NCBI GenBank assembly: GCA_018384465.1
Contig: JAHAYQ010000305.1
Location: 1-16,832, forward strand
Direction of reading: 5' to 3'
Source of the DNA: Myroides sp.
Lineage (GTDB): Bacteria > Bacteroidota > Bacteroidia > Flavobacteriales > Flavobacteriaceae
DNA length: 16,832 bases
This document shows positions 1-8,347 of the stretch, in pieces. The notes under the pieces are model-generated. The model did not search any database. It saw only the letters and a list, made by a program, of their open reading frames with translations, and was not told the origin of the DNA. The translations under genes were made by a program, and so were the position numbers. Numbering within the stretch: position 1 is the stretch's first letter; each line of letters starts with the position of its first letter.

Positions 1-368
1 TTTCAATAGCTTTAGGTGTTTTTATTGGAATTATACCCGTTTGGGGATTTCAAACTTTTTTATCGATTTTTTTAGCAGCTGTTTTAAAAGGGAACAAAGC
101 ACTCTCTTTTTTAGGATCAAACATCAGTATTCCACCTATGATCCCTTTTATTGTGTGGGGTTCCTTACAAATTGGCGGACTATTAATACCAGGCGCCATG
201 CCCTTAACTATAGATTTTGAACATATTTCGTGGCAAGCATTACAAGCTCATTTACTTCAATATCTTGTTGGGAGCCTTATTTTAGCTACTTTTACATCAG
301 TTATTCTTGGAATAGCCGTTTATATGCTATTGAGTTACTATCAACGAAAATCAATAAAAAATGTCTAA
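1..368 (+). CDS. DUF2062 membrane protein, C-terminal part (5' end outside window)
   Basis: An open frame enters from the left edge (first full codon at base 3) and stops at 366-368, giving about 121 residues. The visible part begins with a glycine/proline-rich segment, GVFIGIIPVWGFQ, continues into a hydrophobic helix, and has an N-x-S-x-PP segment (NISIPPM). This combination is typical of DUF2062. A second hydrophobic segment lies near the C-terminus and the tail is basic. In flavobacterial pigment clusters DUF2062 is often the C-terminal part of a family 2 glycosyltransferase, so the missing 5' part may encode a glycosyltransferase domain; that is inference. The stop overlaps the next start by 8 bases (ATGTCTAA), so the two genes are probably translationally coupled. 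The internal ATG at 138 is not the true start, because homology-like sequence extends upstream of it. Confidence 0.8.
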   Translation, partial: SIALGVFIGIIPVWGFQTFLSIFLAAVLKGNKALSFLGSNISIPPMIPFIVWGSLQIGGLLIPGAMPLTIDFEHISWQALQAHLLQYLVGSLILATFTSVILGIAVYMLLSYYQRKSIKNV

Positions 369-3300
369 CGCATTTTATCAGCTTTTCTTAAAAATTCAAA
401 AATACCCCAAAACAGCCCTTTTTACATCGCTTTTGTTTTTGGTTGGGATGTTATTTGTGGTTCAAAAACTTCAATTTAACGAAGATATTACTCGGATTAT
501 TCCTCATACAAATACCGAATCTTCTTCGACCGAAATTGTTTCCCAAATGAATTTCACCGATAAAATTGCTGTGATTTTCAAAAAGAAAGAACCATTGGTA
601 GCTGATGAAGATTTATCGAATGTAGCTCAGGTTTTTACCGACACATTGCCCGTGCTTCAAGAGTATTATGCATCGGTGCAGGGTGTGTTGAATGAAGATT
701 TGTTTCAACAATCTTTTGATTTTGTTTATCGCAATTTGCCTTTGTATTTAAACAATGCCGATTATCAACAAATAGCCTTAAAACTCAATAAAGACAGTAT
801 TGCACAGCAAGTAGATAAAAATCACGAACAACTGTTATCTGGTTCGGCAGCTGTGATGAAAGACGTGATAGTTAACGATCCATTACAATTATCTTTTCTT
901 GCCTTACAGAAACTACAACAGTTTCAAGGCAATGAAGGGTTTAAATTTCAAGACGGCTTTTTATTTTCAAACGACGGACAAAAAATCATCCTTTTCATCA
1001 ATCCAAAATTTGCTGGAAGTGAAACAGAAAATAACCAACTTTTCATTACGGCACTCAATGAACTAAAACAGCACTTAAACGATACACACCCTACGGTAGA
1101 AGTAAGTTACTTTGGATCGCCTTTTATTGCTGTAGCCAATGCGGAACAAATAAAAACAGATATTTTTACCACTGTTGCTTTATCGGTTGCAGCATTAATG
1201 TTGTTGCTTATTTTTTATTATCGAAATTGGTTTGTGCCGGTATTGGTAATGATTCCATCGGTTTTTGGTGGATTGTTCGGTTTGTTGTGTCTTTATTTTT
1301 TAAGATCTGAAATTTCAGCTATTTCTTTGTCTATAGCCGCCATTCTTATTGGTATTACCATTGATTATGCGTTGCATTTTTTAACACATTCCAAAAATAA
1401 CCAGCACAATGCCGAACTATTTAAAAACGTAACCAAACCGTTATTAATGAGTTCATCAACCACCGCAGTAGCCTTTTTGTGTTTGCTTTTTGTACATTCT
1501 GATGCCTTGATAGATTTAGGTATTTTCGCCAGCGTTTCGGTAATTGCTACAGCGGTGTTTACGTTAATTATCCTTCCGCATATATACAAGGGCAAAGGTT
1601 TGCAGCACGTTCATGTCATTGATAAAATTGCTGCTTATCCGTTCGAAAAAAATAAACTTCTCATTGGTGTAAGTTTGTTATTGCTTATAATTAGTGCTTT
1701 TACCTATCATAAGGTGGCGTTTGATGGCGATTTGTCTAAAATCAATTTTATGCCAAAAGAACAATTATTGGCAGAAAAAGAATTGTACAACAACCATGAA
1801 ATTGCTAAAAAACTATTTGTTGTAACTTATCATGACAAGGAAGAAAAGTTATTGCAGCAGACTCAAGAAATTTCTGATCAATTGAAAAACGATCAACGGG
1901 TACAACATATTCAATCGATTAGTACGTTGCTTCCTTCTAAAGAAGAACAGTTAAAAGCCATCGATCGTTGGCAACAGTTTTGGACTCATCAAAGGGTTGA
2001 TCAAACCATTGCTTCTATTGAAAAATCAAGCGTTGCTAAAGGTTTTAATGAACAAACGCATGAGCCTTTTTATCAGTTGTTAAAAAAAGCGTTTACGCCA
2101 ATTGGTATCGATACTATTAAATCGTTTAACAACGAATTGTCTAAAGAATTTATCCACGGAAAACAGCCGCAAATAGTTTCTACCGTGGTAACAATCGATC
2201 CAAAAGACCGTGATGCCTTTGTAGCTGATTTTGAGCAATATAATAAAAACCAACAGGTAATATTGATTGACAGGCAAGCGTTAAATGAACAGTACCTTGG
2301 TTATTTAATCAACGATTTTAATGCCTTGGTAAGTTATTCGTTTGTCGCGGTTATTGTTATTTTGTTTGTTTTTTACCGAAGGATAGAATTGGTGATTGTA
2401 GCTGCCATTCCTATTGGACTTACTGGTTTTGTAACCGCCGGAATTATGGGATTGTTGCAAATTCCATTTAATATTTTCAGCACCATTGTTTGTACCTTGG
2501 TATTTGGTCACGGAATAGATTTTACTATTTTTATGACCAGTGCCTTGCAAAAACAATATACCGATGGTAAAAATGAAATGCCTTTATACCGTACATCGAT
2601 TATTTTGGCTGTATTAACCACCATTTTAGCTATTGGGGCGTTGATATTTGCCAAACATCCAGCCTTAAAATCTATTGCTTTAATTGCGTTAATCGGGGTA
2701 AGTGTAGCCGTACTGATTACCTTTGTACTGTATCCGCTTTTATTTAAGTTTTTGTTTTTTAACCGAGTAAAAAAAGGTTTGTCGCCAGTGAGTTTGTCCT
2801 TGGTTATGCAATCGCTTTTAATGTTTGCCTATTATACATTGGCAAGTTTGGCGGTATCTATTTTTATGCGTGGTGTTTTTTGGATTTTACCTTTTTCCAA
2901 ACAAAAAAAATGGCATGTATTCAGCAACATCATGTCGGCTTATATGAAATCGGTATTGTATTTAAAACCAACAATAAGCAAACGTATTTTTAATAAAGAA
3001 CGATTAAGCGAACAATCGGTCATTATCTCTAATCATACCTCTTTTTTAGATTCATTAACCATTGGAATGACACATTCTAAAGTGGTTTATATCGTGAACG
3101 ATTGGGTATATAAATCGCCTGTTTTTGGACGTGCCGTTAAGTTTTTAGGTTTTTATCCGGCAACAAAAGGAGTGGAACACGGATTAGAACCATTAGAAGA
3201 GCGTATCGGTAATGATTTTTCGGTAATGATTTTTCCCGAAGGAACGCGATCACGAACTTCAGAAATTGGTCGTTTTCATAAGGGTGCTTTTTTTATGGCG

Positions 3301-4002
3301 GAAGAGCTTCAGTTACCAATTCAGCCAGTTTATATTCACGGAAATGCTGATTTATTGCCAAAAGGTGATTTTATAATATACAACGCTATTTGTCATGTTT
3401 ATGTAGGAGAACCCATTGCGGTTAATGATGTGCGCTTTGGTACTGGATATGCCGAACGTACTAAAAATATTAGTAAATATTTTAAAAGGGAATACACTAA
3501 AATTCGCTTAAATGCGGAAAGTGCCGGCTATTTTAAAGAAAAATTATTTTTGAATTTTCTGTATAAAGAACATGGAATTCTTTCAAAAGTAAAACAAGAT
3601 TTCTCAACGCATAAAGAAATCTATCATGGATTATTTTCATTAATTGATGACAAAGCAAAAATCGCTCATATCACCGCCGATTTAGGTCAGATTGATTTTT
3701 TACTGGTCAATCAGTTTCCAACCCGAAAAATTACTACGTTTAATAGCAACGAGGAACACCGTAGTATTTCTAAAGCAAGTTATATCAACAATAAATTTAA
3801 AATACGCTATGTGAATGCTGTTGCTGAGGTTTGGCAGCGAAACACTGTTTTAATCCTTTCGCATTTATCAGCGTTTAATGAAGAAATTCCGGTAACTATT
3901 CAGCAAATTATTGTGGTTTGTTGTACGTTTGATACGATTTTTGAAGGTTTTGCAAGGATCGATAATAAAATGGGCGTTCACATATTTCAACGCGTTAATT
4001 AA
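361..4002 (+). CDS. MMPL-family exporter / lysophospholipid-type acyltransferase / methyltransferase-like fusion protein
   Basis: This is a 1213-residue inner-membrane protein with three parts. Residues 1-800 form an RND/MMPL-type transporter: one helix at about 16-36, a large extracytoplasmic loop, helices at about 270-410, a helix at about 432-449, a second loop, and helices at about 658-794. Each half carries the RND-like motif, GITIDY at 331-336 and GHGIDF at 716-721. After a further hydrophobic segment (about 812-840) comes a PlsC-like acyltransferase. It has the H-x4-D motif NHTSFLD at 891-897 (His892, Asp897) and FPEGTRSR at 958-965. Residues 1083-1213 resemble a class I SAM-methyltransferase fold but lack a clear glycine-rich loop. 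The family is known in Flavobacteria as a trifunctional protein in aryl-polyene/flexirubin clusters, where it is thought to acylate and/or move the lipid-like pigment. The start overlaps the upstream stop by 8 bases. The next gene is on the other strand, so this gene ends its transcription unit. Confidence 0.9.
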   Translation: MSNAFYQLFLKIQKYPKTALFTSLLFLVGMLFVVQKLQFNEDITRIIPHTNTESSSTEIVSQMNFTDKIAVIFKKKEPLVADEDLSNVAQVFTDTLPVLQEYYASVQGVLNEDLFQQSFDFVYRNLPLYLNNADYQQIALKLNKDSIAQQVDKNHEQLLSGSAAVMKDVIVNDPLQLSFLALQKLQQFQGNEGFKFQDGFLFSNDGQKIILFINPKFAGSETENNQLFITALNELKQHLNDTHPTVEVSYFGSPFIAVANAEQIKTDIFTTVALSVAALMLLLIFYYRNWFVPVLVMIPSVFGGLFGLLCLYFLRSEISAISLSIAAILIGITIDYALHFLTHSKNNQHNAELFKNVTKPLLMSSSTTAVAFLCLLFVHSDALIDLGIFASVSVIATAVFTLIILPHIYKGKGLQHVHVIDKIAAYPFEKNKLLIGVSLLLLIISAFTYHKVAFDGDLSKINFMPKEQLLAEKELYNNHEIAKKLFVVTYHDKEEKLLQQTQEISDQLKNDQRVQHIQSISTLLPSKEEQLKAIDRWQQFWTHQRVDQTIASIEKSSVAKGFNEQTHEPFYQLLKKAFTPIGIDTIKSFNNELSKEFIHGKQPQIVSTVVTIDPKDRDAFVADFEQYNKNQQVILIDRQALNEQYLGYLINDFNALVSYSFVAVIVILFVFYRRIELVIVAAIPIGLTGFVTAGIMGLLQIPFNIFSTIVCTLVFGHGIDFTIFMTSALQKQYTDGKNEMPLYRTSIILAVLTTILAIGALIFAKHPALKSIALIALIGVSVAVLITFVLYPLLFKFLFFNRVKKGLSPVSLSLVMQSLLMFAYYTLASLAVSIFMRGVFWILPFSKQKKWHVFSNIMSAYMKSVLYLKPTISKRIFNKERLSEQSVIISNHTSFLDSLTIGMTHSKVVYIVNDWVYKSPVFGRAVKFLGFYPATKGVEHGLEPLEERIGNDFSVMIFPEGTRSRTSEIGRFHKGAFFMAEELQLPIQPVYIHGNADLLPKGDFIIYNAICHVYVGEPIAVNDVRFGTGYAERTKNISKYFKREYTKIRLNAESAGYFKEKLFLNFLYKEHGILSKVKQDFSTHKEIYHGLFSLIDDKAKIAHITADLGQIDFLLVNQFPTRKITTFNSNEEHRSISKASYINNKFKIRYVNAVAEVWQRNTVLILSHLSAFNEEIPVTIQQIIVVCCTFDTIFEGFARIDNKMGVHIFQRVN

Positions 4003-4286
4003 TGATATAGTAAGTGTTTTATAGTAACACAGCCTCCATACGTTTTGTAAAGAGGCTGCTAGTTTAGTTACTTACCATACGAAAGATTACTTCGTCAAGT
4101 CGCTTCTCTCAGATCGTGCAGTAGTAGGGTTCATGTACGTAAAACTATTGCGGTTTGTACTAACGTGACTTTTTTAAATAAAATTACTTAATAAGTTTAT
4201 TCTTCCTTTTGCTTCGTATTGTTTAATTGAGAAATGTCTGATTCTAGATTTTTTTCCTATTGTTTTGGAAATAGGGTATAAACCCT
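4003..4286. other. Gene-free interval after the exporter gene
   Basis: The 359 bases between the exporter and the PiT gene hold no convincing reading frame, tRNA or plus-strand promoter pair. Apart from the hairpin at 4030-4058 and the minus-strand terminator at 4287-4330, the stretch 4080-4160 is richer in G and C than its surroundings and reads like degenerate flavobacterial intergenic filler. It may be a decayed repeat, but this cannot be proven from one copy. A small dyad, TAGGGT/ACCCTA (4272-4287, 4-base loop), abuts the PiT terminator. Confidence 0.4.
4030..4058 (+). terminator. Possible weak terminator hairpin of the exporter gene
   Basis: CAGCCTC (4030-4036) pairs with GAGGCTG (4052-4058) around a 15-base loop, 28 bases after the exporter stop codon. 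The stem is G+C-rich, but the following sequence is only moderately T-rich, so this is not a textbook intrinsic terminator. It could instead protect the 3' end of the mRNA. Confidence 0.4.
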
Positions 4287-4330
4287 AAAAAAAACAACCC
4301 GATCAAAGCTTTATACTTTAATCGGGTTGT
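4287..4330 (-). terminator. Intrinsic terminator of the PiT gene
   Basis: ACAACCCGATCAAAG (4294-4308) pairs with CTTTAATCGGGTTGT (4316-4330), 15 positions with one mismatch around a 7-base loop. Read on the minus strand, the stem is followed directly by a run of seven T (4293-4287). It lies about 30 bases after the stop of the minus-strand PiT gene. On the plus strand no T-run follows, so it works in one direction. Confidence 0.9.
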
Positions 4331-4361
4331 AGATTGTTGAAAATAATTTTAGATTTTATAG

Positions 4362-6605
4362 TTATATGATGTTGGATTCATAAGAAGATACTAATTTATT
4401 AATTCTATCAACAACGTAATTTGATTCCAACAGAATACTCATAAATAAAGTGTTGGATTTTTGACTGGTTTTATCCTTTTTAATTCTACTGATTTCTCGC
4501 GACATGGCAAAGTCAATGATTTCTCGCGTCTTTTCACTCAATTCGTTAATTTTATAAGCTTGTTGTGAATCAGGTTGTAAAAAGAAATCTTTTGTAGCAG
4601 TCAATAGATCAGAAAAGTTTTGATCAATTTTTATTAAATCTTTTATCTGCGCTTTTTTTAGGCTTTTGTGGTTATTACTGATGTGTGCTATCGCTGCATT
4701 ATTGATGAAATCTAGTCCCAGAATAATATTCTGAAGGTTTCCGTATGATTTAATCAAATACTTGCTAGAGTCCATCACGTTCGGTTCTACCTTTTTAATC
4801 AAAAGATAAAACTCAGATTTAAGACCATCTATTGATTTATTCAGCTTTTTGATGCTTTTTTTATTGTCAATTAATAGTTTATTATTGTCCTGTTCCAAGC
4901 TTATAATTGAATTGCCAAATCTACCTTCTAATTTTTCAATTATTTTAGCAATTTGCTGAGTGTTTTTTTGATTGATTTTTTGAATAGATGCAATATCTTC
5001 ATCATCAAAACTAGGAACATCGGTTTGTGCTTTATTCTTAATTTTTTCTCGATACTGTTTGGTACTGCGGTACATAATAAACGCAAGCAATGCAACCATA
5101 ACAACTATTCCAACTTGTCCGCCAAAAAACATTATGGCGGCAATAGTGGCAGAAAGCATAAAAGCTGAGAGTCCGGTTAAAAACCATCCACCAATAACAT
5201 TAAAAACACCTGCCACACGGAATACAGCACTGTCTCTGTCCCACGCTCTGTCTGCCAAAGAAGTACCCATAGCAACCATGAAAGTTACATAAGTGGTAGA
5301 TAAGGGTAATTTCAAAGAAGTACCGATAGATATAAGAATACTGGCAACAATTAAGTTAACCGAAGCCCTTATCATATCGAAATGGATTTCTTCTGTGTTT
5401 TTACTTTGACTTACAATTGGTTTTTCAAAACGACTGTTTATTCGAATTTGTAATCTTGCAGGAAGCGTAGCATTCGATAGTTTTCCTATGTAAACAAATC
5501 CACGTACAATAATTCTTGATAAAAAGTTGGGATTAAATTTCTCTGCTCCGGCATTTTGATTGCTCAAACTCAACTCTGTTTCCATTACATTCAATGCCTT
5601 TTTCGAAGTCCATAAAGTAAGGGTCATGACTATTCCGGCGAACAGAAGGTAGTAAAAAGGAGCAACGATTTCATTGTTTGCTAAATCACTCATCATATAA
5701 GAAGAAGGATCTGTGGCTCCAGATTCGACAAAAAAGCCATAAGACTGAATCGCTGCAATAGGTACGCCAATGAAGTTAACTAAATCATTACCTGCAAATG
5801 CCATAGCCAAGGCAAAAGTACCAATAAGTATAATAACTTTCAATATGTTTATTTTGAAAACGCTTATAAGTAATTGAGAGATAAGTGTCCATAAAACAAA
5901 ACTGATACCAATAATAAGCAGTTGATTGCTTTGAATCCAACTATTAGCATCCTGTGGAATAAAAGAAAGGTTTTTCATTCCTTTGATTAAAAGAAAAAAG
6001 GAAATGGCTGTAATTGCGATACCTCCAAAAACAGCACCTGACTTTTTTATGCGTTCATCAGAACTAAAAGTAAAAAAAATCCGGCTAATATATTGTATAA
6101 TAGCTCCTAAAATAAAGGATAAAACAACAGATAAAAGAATACTAACGACTATTTCTGAAACTTTTTCGGTGTTAATGTAATCTAATATTTGATTTGAAAG
6201 ACCGCTGTCGGTTATTATCTTTATCAATGCAATACAAAAAGCAGCACCAAGTAATTCAAAAACGATAGAAACTGTTGTGGATGTAGGAAAGCCAATATAA
6301 TTAAAAATATCAAGTAAGATAATATCCGCAATCATGACCGTGAGGAAAATAATCATGACATCTTGGAAACTGAACATACTAGGGACAAAAATTCCGCTTC
6401 GGGCAATTTCCATCATTCCGCTGGAAAACAATGCCCCAATAAGAATACCTACAGAAGCTACAATCATGATTGTTTTAAAAGGGGCAACCTTTGATCCCAC
6501 GGCAGAGTTTAGGAAGTTAACAGCGTCATTACTAACACCAACACCAATGTCTATAATAGCCAAAACGGCCATTATTATTAGCATAATTAAATATAAATTT
6601 TCCAT
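4362..6605 (-). CDS. PiT-family inorganic phosphate transporter with PhoU-like C-terminal domain
   Basis: This 747-residue protein has a membrane part up to about residue 512 and a hydrophilic, helix-rich tail (about 520-747). The duplicated PiT/PHO4 signature is visible as SNDAVNFLNSAVGS at 25-38 and AGNDLVNFIG at 271-280. The paired STT motifs are FPTSTTVS (106-113) and LPLSTTYV (433-440). Such proteins import inorganic phosphate with H+, Na+ or as metal-phosphate. The tail is charged and predicted coiled-coil-like, resembling the PhoU-like extensions of Bacteroidota PiT proteins; a regulatory role is inference. The start at 6605 gives the expected short N-terminus before the first helix and lies 26 bases after a good -7 element. 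The gene is a single-gene unit, opposite in direction to the pigment-type genes on both sides, with its own strong terminator. Confidence 0.93.
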   Translation of the reverse strand: MENLYLIMLIIMAVLAIIDIGVGVSNDAVNFLNSAVGSKVAPFKTIMIVASVGILIGALFSSGMMEIARSGIFVPSMFSFQDVMIIFLTVMIADIILLDIFNYIGFPTSTTVSIVFELLGAAFCIALIKIITDSGLSNQILDYINTEKVSEIVVSILLSVVLSFILGAIIQYISRIFFTFSSDERIKKSGAVFGGIAITAISFFLLIKGMKNLSFIPQDANSWIQSNQLLIIGISFVLWTLISQLLISVFKINILKVIILIGTFALAMAFAGNDLVNFIGVPIAAIQSYGFFVESGATDPSSYMMSDLANNEIVAPFYYLLFAGIVMTLTLWTSKKALNVMETELSLSNQNAGAEKFNPNFLSRIIVRGFVYIGKLSNATLPARLQIRINSRFEKPIVSQSKNTEEIHFDMIRASVNLIVASILISIGTSLKLPLSTTYVTFMVAMGTSLADRAWDRDSAVFRVAGVFNVIGGWFLTGLSAFMLSATIAAIMFFGGQVGIVVMVALLAFIMYRSTKQYREKIKNKAQTDVPSFDDEDIASIQKINQKNTQQIAKIIEKLEGRFGNSIISLEQDNNKLLIDNKKSIKKLNKSIDGLKSEFYLLIKKVEPNVMDSSKYLIKSYGNLQNIILGLDFINNAAIAHISNNHKSLKKAQIKDLIKIDQNFSDLLTATKDFFLQPDSQQAYKINELSEKTREIIDFAMSREISRIKKDKTSQKSNTLFMSILLESNYVVDRINKLVSSYESNII

Positions 6606-6631
6606 ATTTATGTCTGTGAATATTTTAGGGT

Positions 6632-6639
6632 CAAATATA
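6632..6639 (-). promoter_or_regulatory. Bacteroidota -7 promoter element for the PiT gene
   Basis: On the minus strand this reads TATATTTG, an exact match to TAnnTTTG, 26 bases before the PiT start codon. No good -33 TTTG is at the usual spacing; the nearest, at 6670-6667, is 27 bases away. The assignment therefore rests on the -7 element and its position. Confidence 0.55.
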
Positions 6640-6754
6640 CTATATTCTTATTTAATTTTTCATGAACAAAGTTATAGATTGCCGAACGATTGTATGGAGA
6701 GGTACTTTATTGAGTGGCAGTTATTAGGTGCTGCTTTTTTAATTCCCACTAAAA

Positions 6755-6786
6755 TTTAATCATTTATTTTGTTTGTTGTACTTTTA
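6755..6786 (+). promoter_or_regulatory. Possible promoter of the FAD oxidoreductase operon
   Basis: TTTA at 6755-6758 and TACTTTTA at 6779-6786 are separated by 20 bases, each one mismatch from the Bacteroidota consensus TTTG / TAnnTTTG. The pair lies 34 bases before the ATG at 6821. The remaining bases between the divergent PiT and oxidoreductase genes show only tiny reading frames and no recognisable feature. Confidence 0.35.
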
Positions 6787-6820
6787 AGGCAGTTTTTAAA
6801 AGATACAATCACCCGGTTGA

Positions 6821-8347
6821 ATGAAACAAATTAAGACATACGATGTAGTGGTAATAGGCAGCGGTTTAGGCGGCTTGGTTTCGGCATTGCTGTTGGCTCG
6901 AGCAGGAAAAAAAGTCTGTGTTTTAGAAAAAAATAACCAATATGGGGGCAATTTGCAAACATTTGTTCGCGATAAAACCATATTAGATACCGGTGTGCAT
7001 TATATTGGCGGACTGCAACCCGATGAAAATTTAGGAAGATATTTTGCCTATCTCGGTATTCTAAACGAGCTTACTTTAGAACAATTGGATATGAACGGTT
7101 TTGATTTGATTAGCTTTGGCTCAGAAAAAATCCAATATCCACAAGCGCAGGGATACAAACGTTTTATTAGTGAATTAATTCCTTATTTTCCAGATGAAGA
7201 AACTGCCTTACACAAATACATTGCAAGCATAAAATACTATTGCAGTCAGTTTCCTCTTTATAATTTAGAATTGGGTTTTGGTTATAACGAAGAGCTAATG
7301 CGTGTTTCAGTACAAGAAGTGTTAAACGATATTACTCTTAATAAAAAACTCCAAGCTGTTTTAATAGGCAACGGATTTTTAAGCGCTTTAGATGCCAATC
7401 GTACGCCGTTTTATGTACATGCTTTAACAGTAAATTCATACATACAAAGCGCTTGGCGTTGTGTAAAAGGCGGCAGTCAAATTACTAAAGCATTTGTGAA
7501 GCAACTCCGCAAATACTCCGCAGATTTATACAAACATCAAAAAGTAGAAAAACTACATTTTAACGGAAATGTTTTAGAAAGTTGCGAAACAATTGACTGC
7601 TTTTATAAAGCAGATCAGTTTGTATCAAATATCGATTTAAAACAACTTTTTTCGATGTTTAATGAAGAAAACCAAAGAAAACCTTACGTTAAACGGATCA
7701 ATCAGTTACAAAACGGACCATCGGTTTTTTCGGTGCATTTCATTTTAAAACCTAATAGCTTGCCTTATTTTAATCATAATATTTATCATTTTGATTCGGT
7801 AGATCAGGCTTTTAGTTATAATGACTCGTGGATAGGTAACAGTCCAAAATCAATGGTTATAACAACTAGTCCACACGAAAAAAATCAAGCGTATGCGCAA
7901 AGTCTGTCGGTAATGACTTATATGACTTATGAACAGGTACAACGCTGGCACCACACTTTCAATACGGTTCATAATGGAAATGACCGCGGTTCAGATTATG
8001 AGCTTTTTAAAGACGAAATTGTTCAAAACATCTTAAAGAAGTTGACTCACTATTTTCCTGATATTCAGCAGAAAGTAGCATTTGTGTATACCTCTTCGCC
8101 ACTTTCATACCGAGATTATATTGGCAGTACAGACGGCAGTATGTATGGTATTGAAAAGGAAGCGCATCAGCCTTTAAAAACATTGATTTCGCCAAAAACC
8201 AAAATTGAAAATTTGTTTTTAACCGGGCAAAATCTGCGATTACACGGCATTTTAGGGGTAACTATTACCGGATTTTTAACTGCAGGTGAAATGTTAGGAA
8301 AAGAAGCATTTTTTAAGGACGTTTTTAAAAAACAACGTTATGACTAA
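6821..8347 (+). CDS. FAD-dependent oxidoreductase of the phytoene desaturase / carotene isomerase (CrtI-like) family
   Basis: This 508-residue flavoprotein has an N-terminal dinucleotide-binding fold: GSGLGG at 13-18, the end-of-strand acidic Glu36, and then the YGGNLQTF segment (41-48) characteristic of CrtI-type enzymes. A C-terminal FAD-contacting segment, NLFLTGQNLRLHGILG, spans 464-479. The family contains carotenoid desaturases, CRTISO-type isomerases and retinol saturases, which act on long hydrophobic polyenes. In flexirubin-type clusters a member of this family occurs beside the C45 and ligase genes, where it probably acts on a polyene or an alkyl-aromatic ring; the exact substrate is unknown. 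No signal peptide is seen. The stop overlaps the next start by 8 bases (ATGACTAA), so it is the first gene of a three-gene coupled operon. Confidence 0.88.
   Translation: MKQIKTYDVVVIGSGLGGLVSALLLARAGKKVCVLEKNNQYGGNLQTFVRDKTILDTGVHYIGGLQPDENLGRYFAYLGILNELTLEQLDMNGFDLISFGSEKIQYPQAQGYKRFISELIPYFPDEETALHKYIASIKYYCSQFPLYNLELGFGYNEELMRVSVQEVLNDITLNKKLQAVLIGNGFLSALDANRTPFYVHALTVNSYIQSAWRCVKGGSQITKAFVKQLRKYSADLYKHQKVEKLHFNGNVLESCETIDCFYKADQFVSNIDLKQLFSMFNEENQRKPYVKRINQLQNGPSVFSVHFILKPNSLPYFNHNIYHFDSVDQAFSYNDSWIGNSPKSMVITTSPHEKNQAYAQSLSVMTYMTYEQVQRWHHTFNTVHNGNDRGSDYELFKDEIVQNILKKLTHYFPDIQQKVAFVYTSSPLSYRDYIGSTDGSMYGIEKEAHQPLKTLISPKTKIENLFLTGQNLRLHGILGVTITGFLTAGEMLGKEAFFKDVFKKQRYD

Noticed and set aside
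6662..6727. A 21-codon plus-strand mini-frame in the PiT/oxidoreductase gap
   Set aside because: It has no ribosome-binding site, promoter or motif that I can see, and a frame of this length is expected by chance.
6334..6759. A 141-codon plus-strand reading frame
   Set aside because: About two thirds of it is antisense to the PiT coding sequence, the translation shows no family motif, and the part beyond 6605 (about 50 codons) is just an open stretch in the divergent promoter region.
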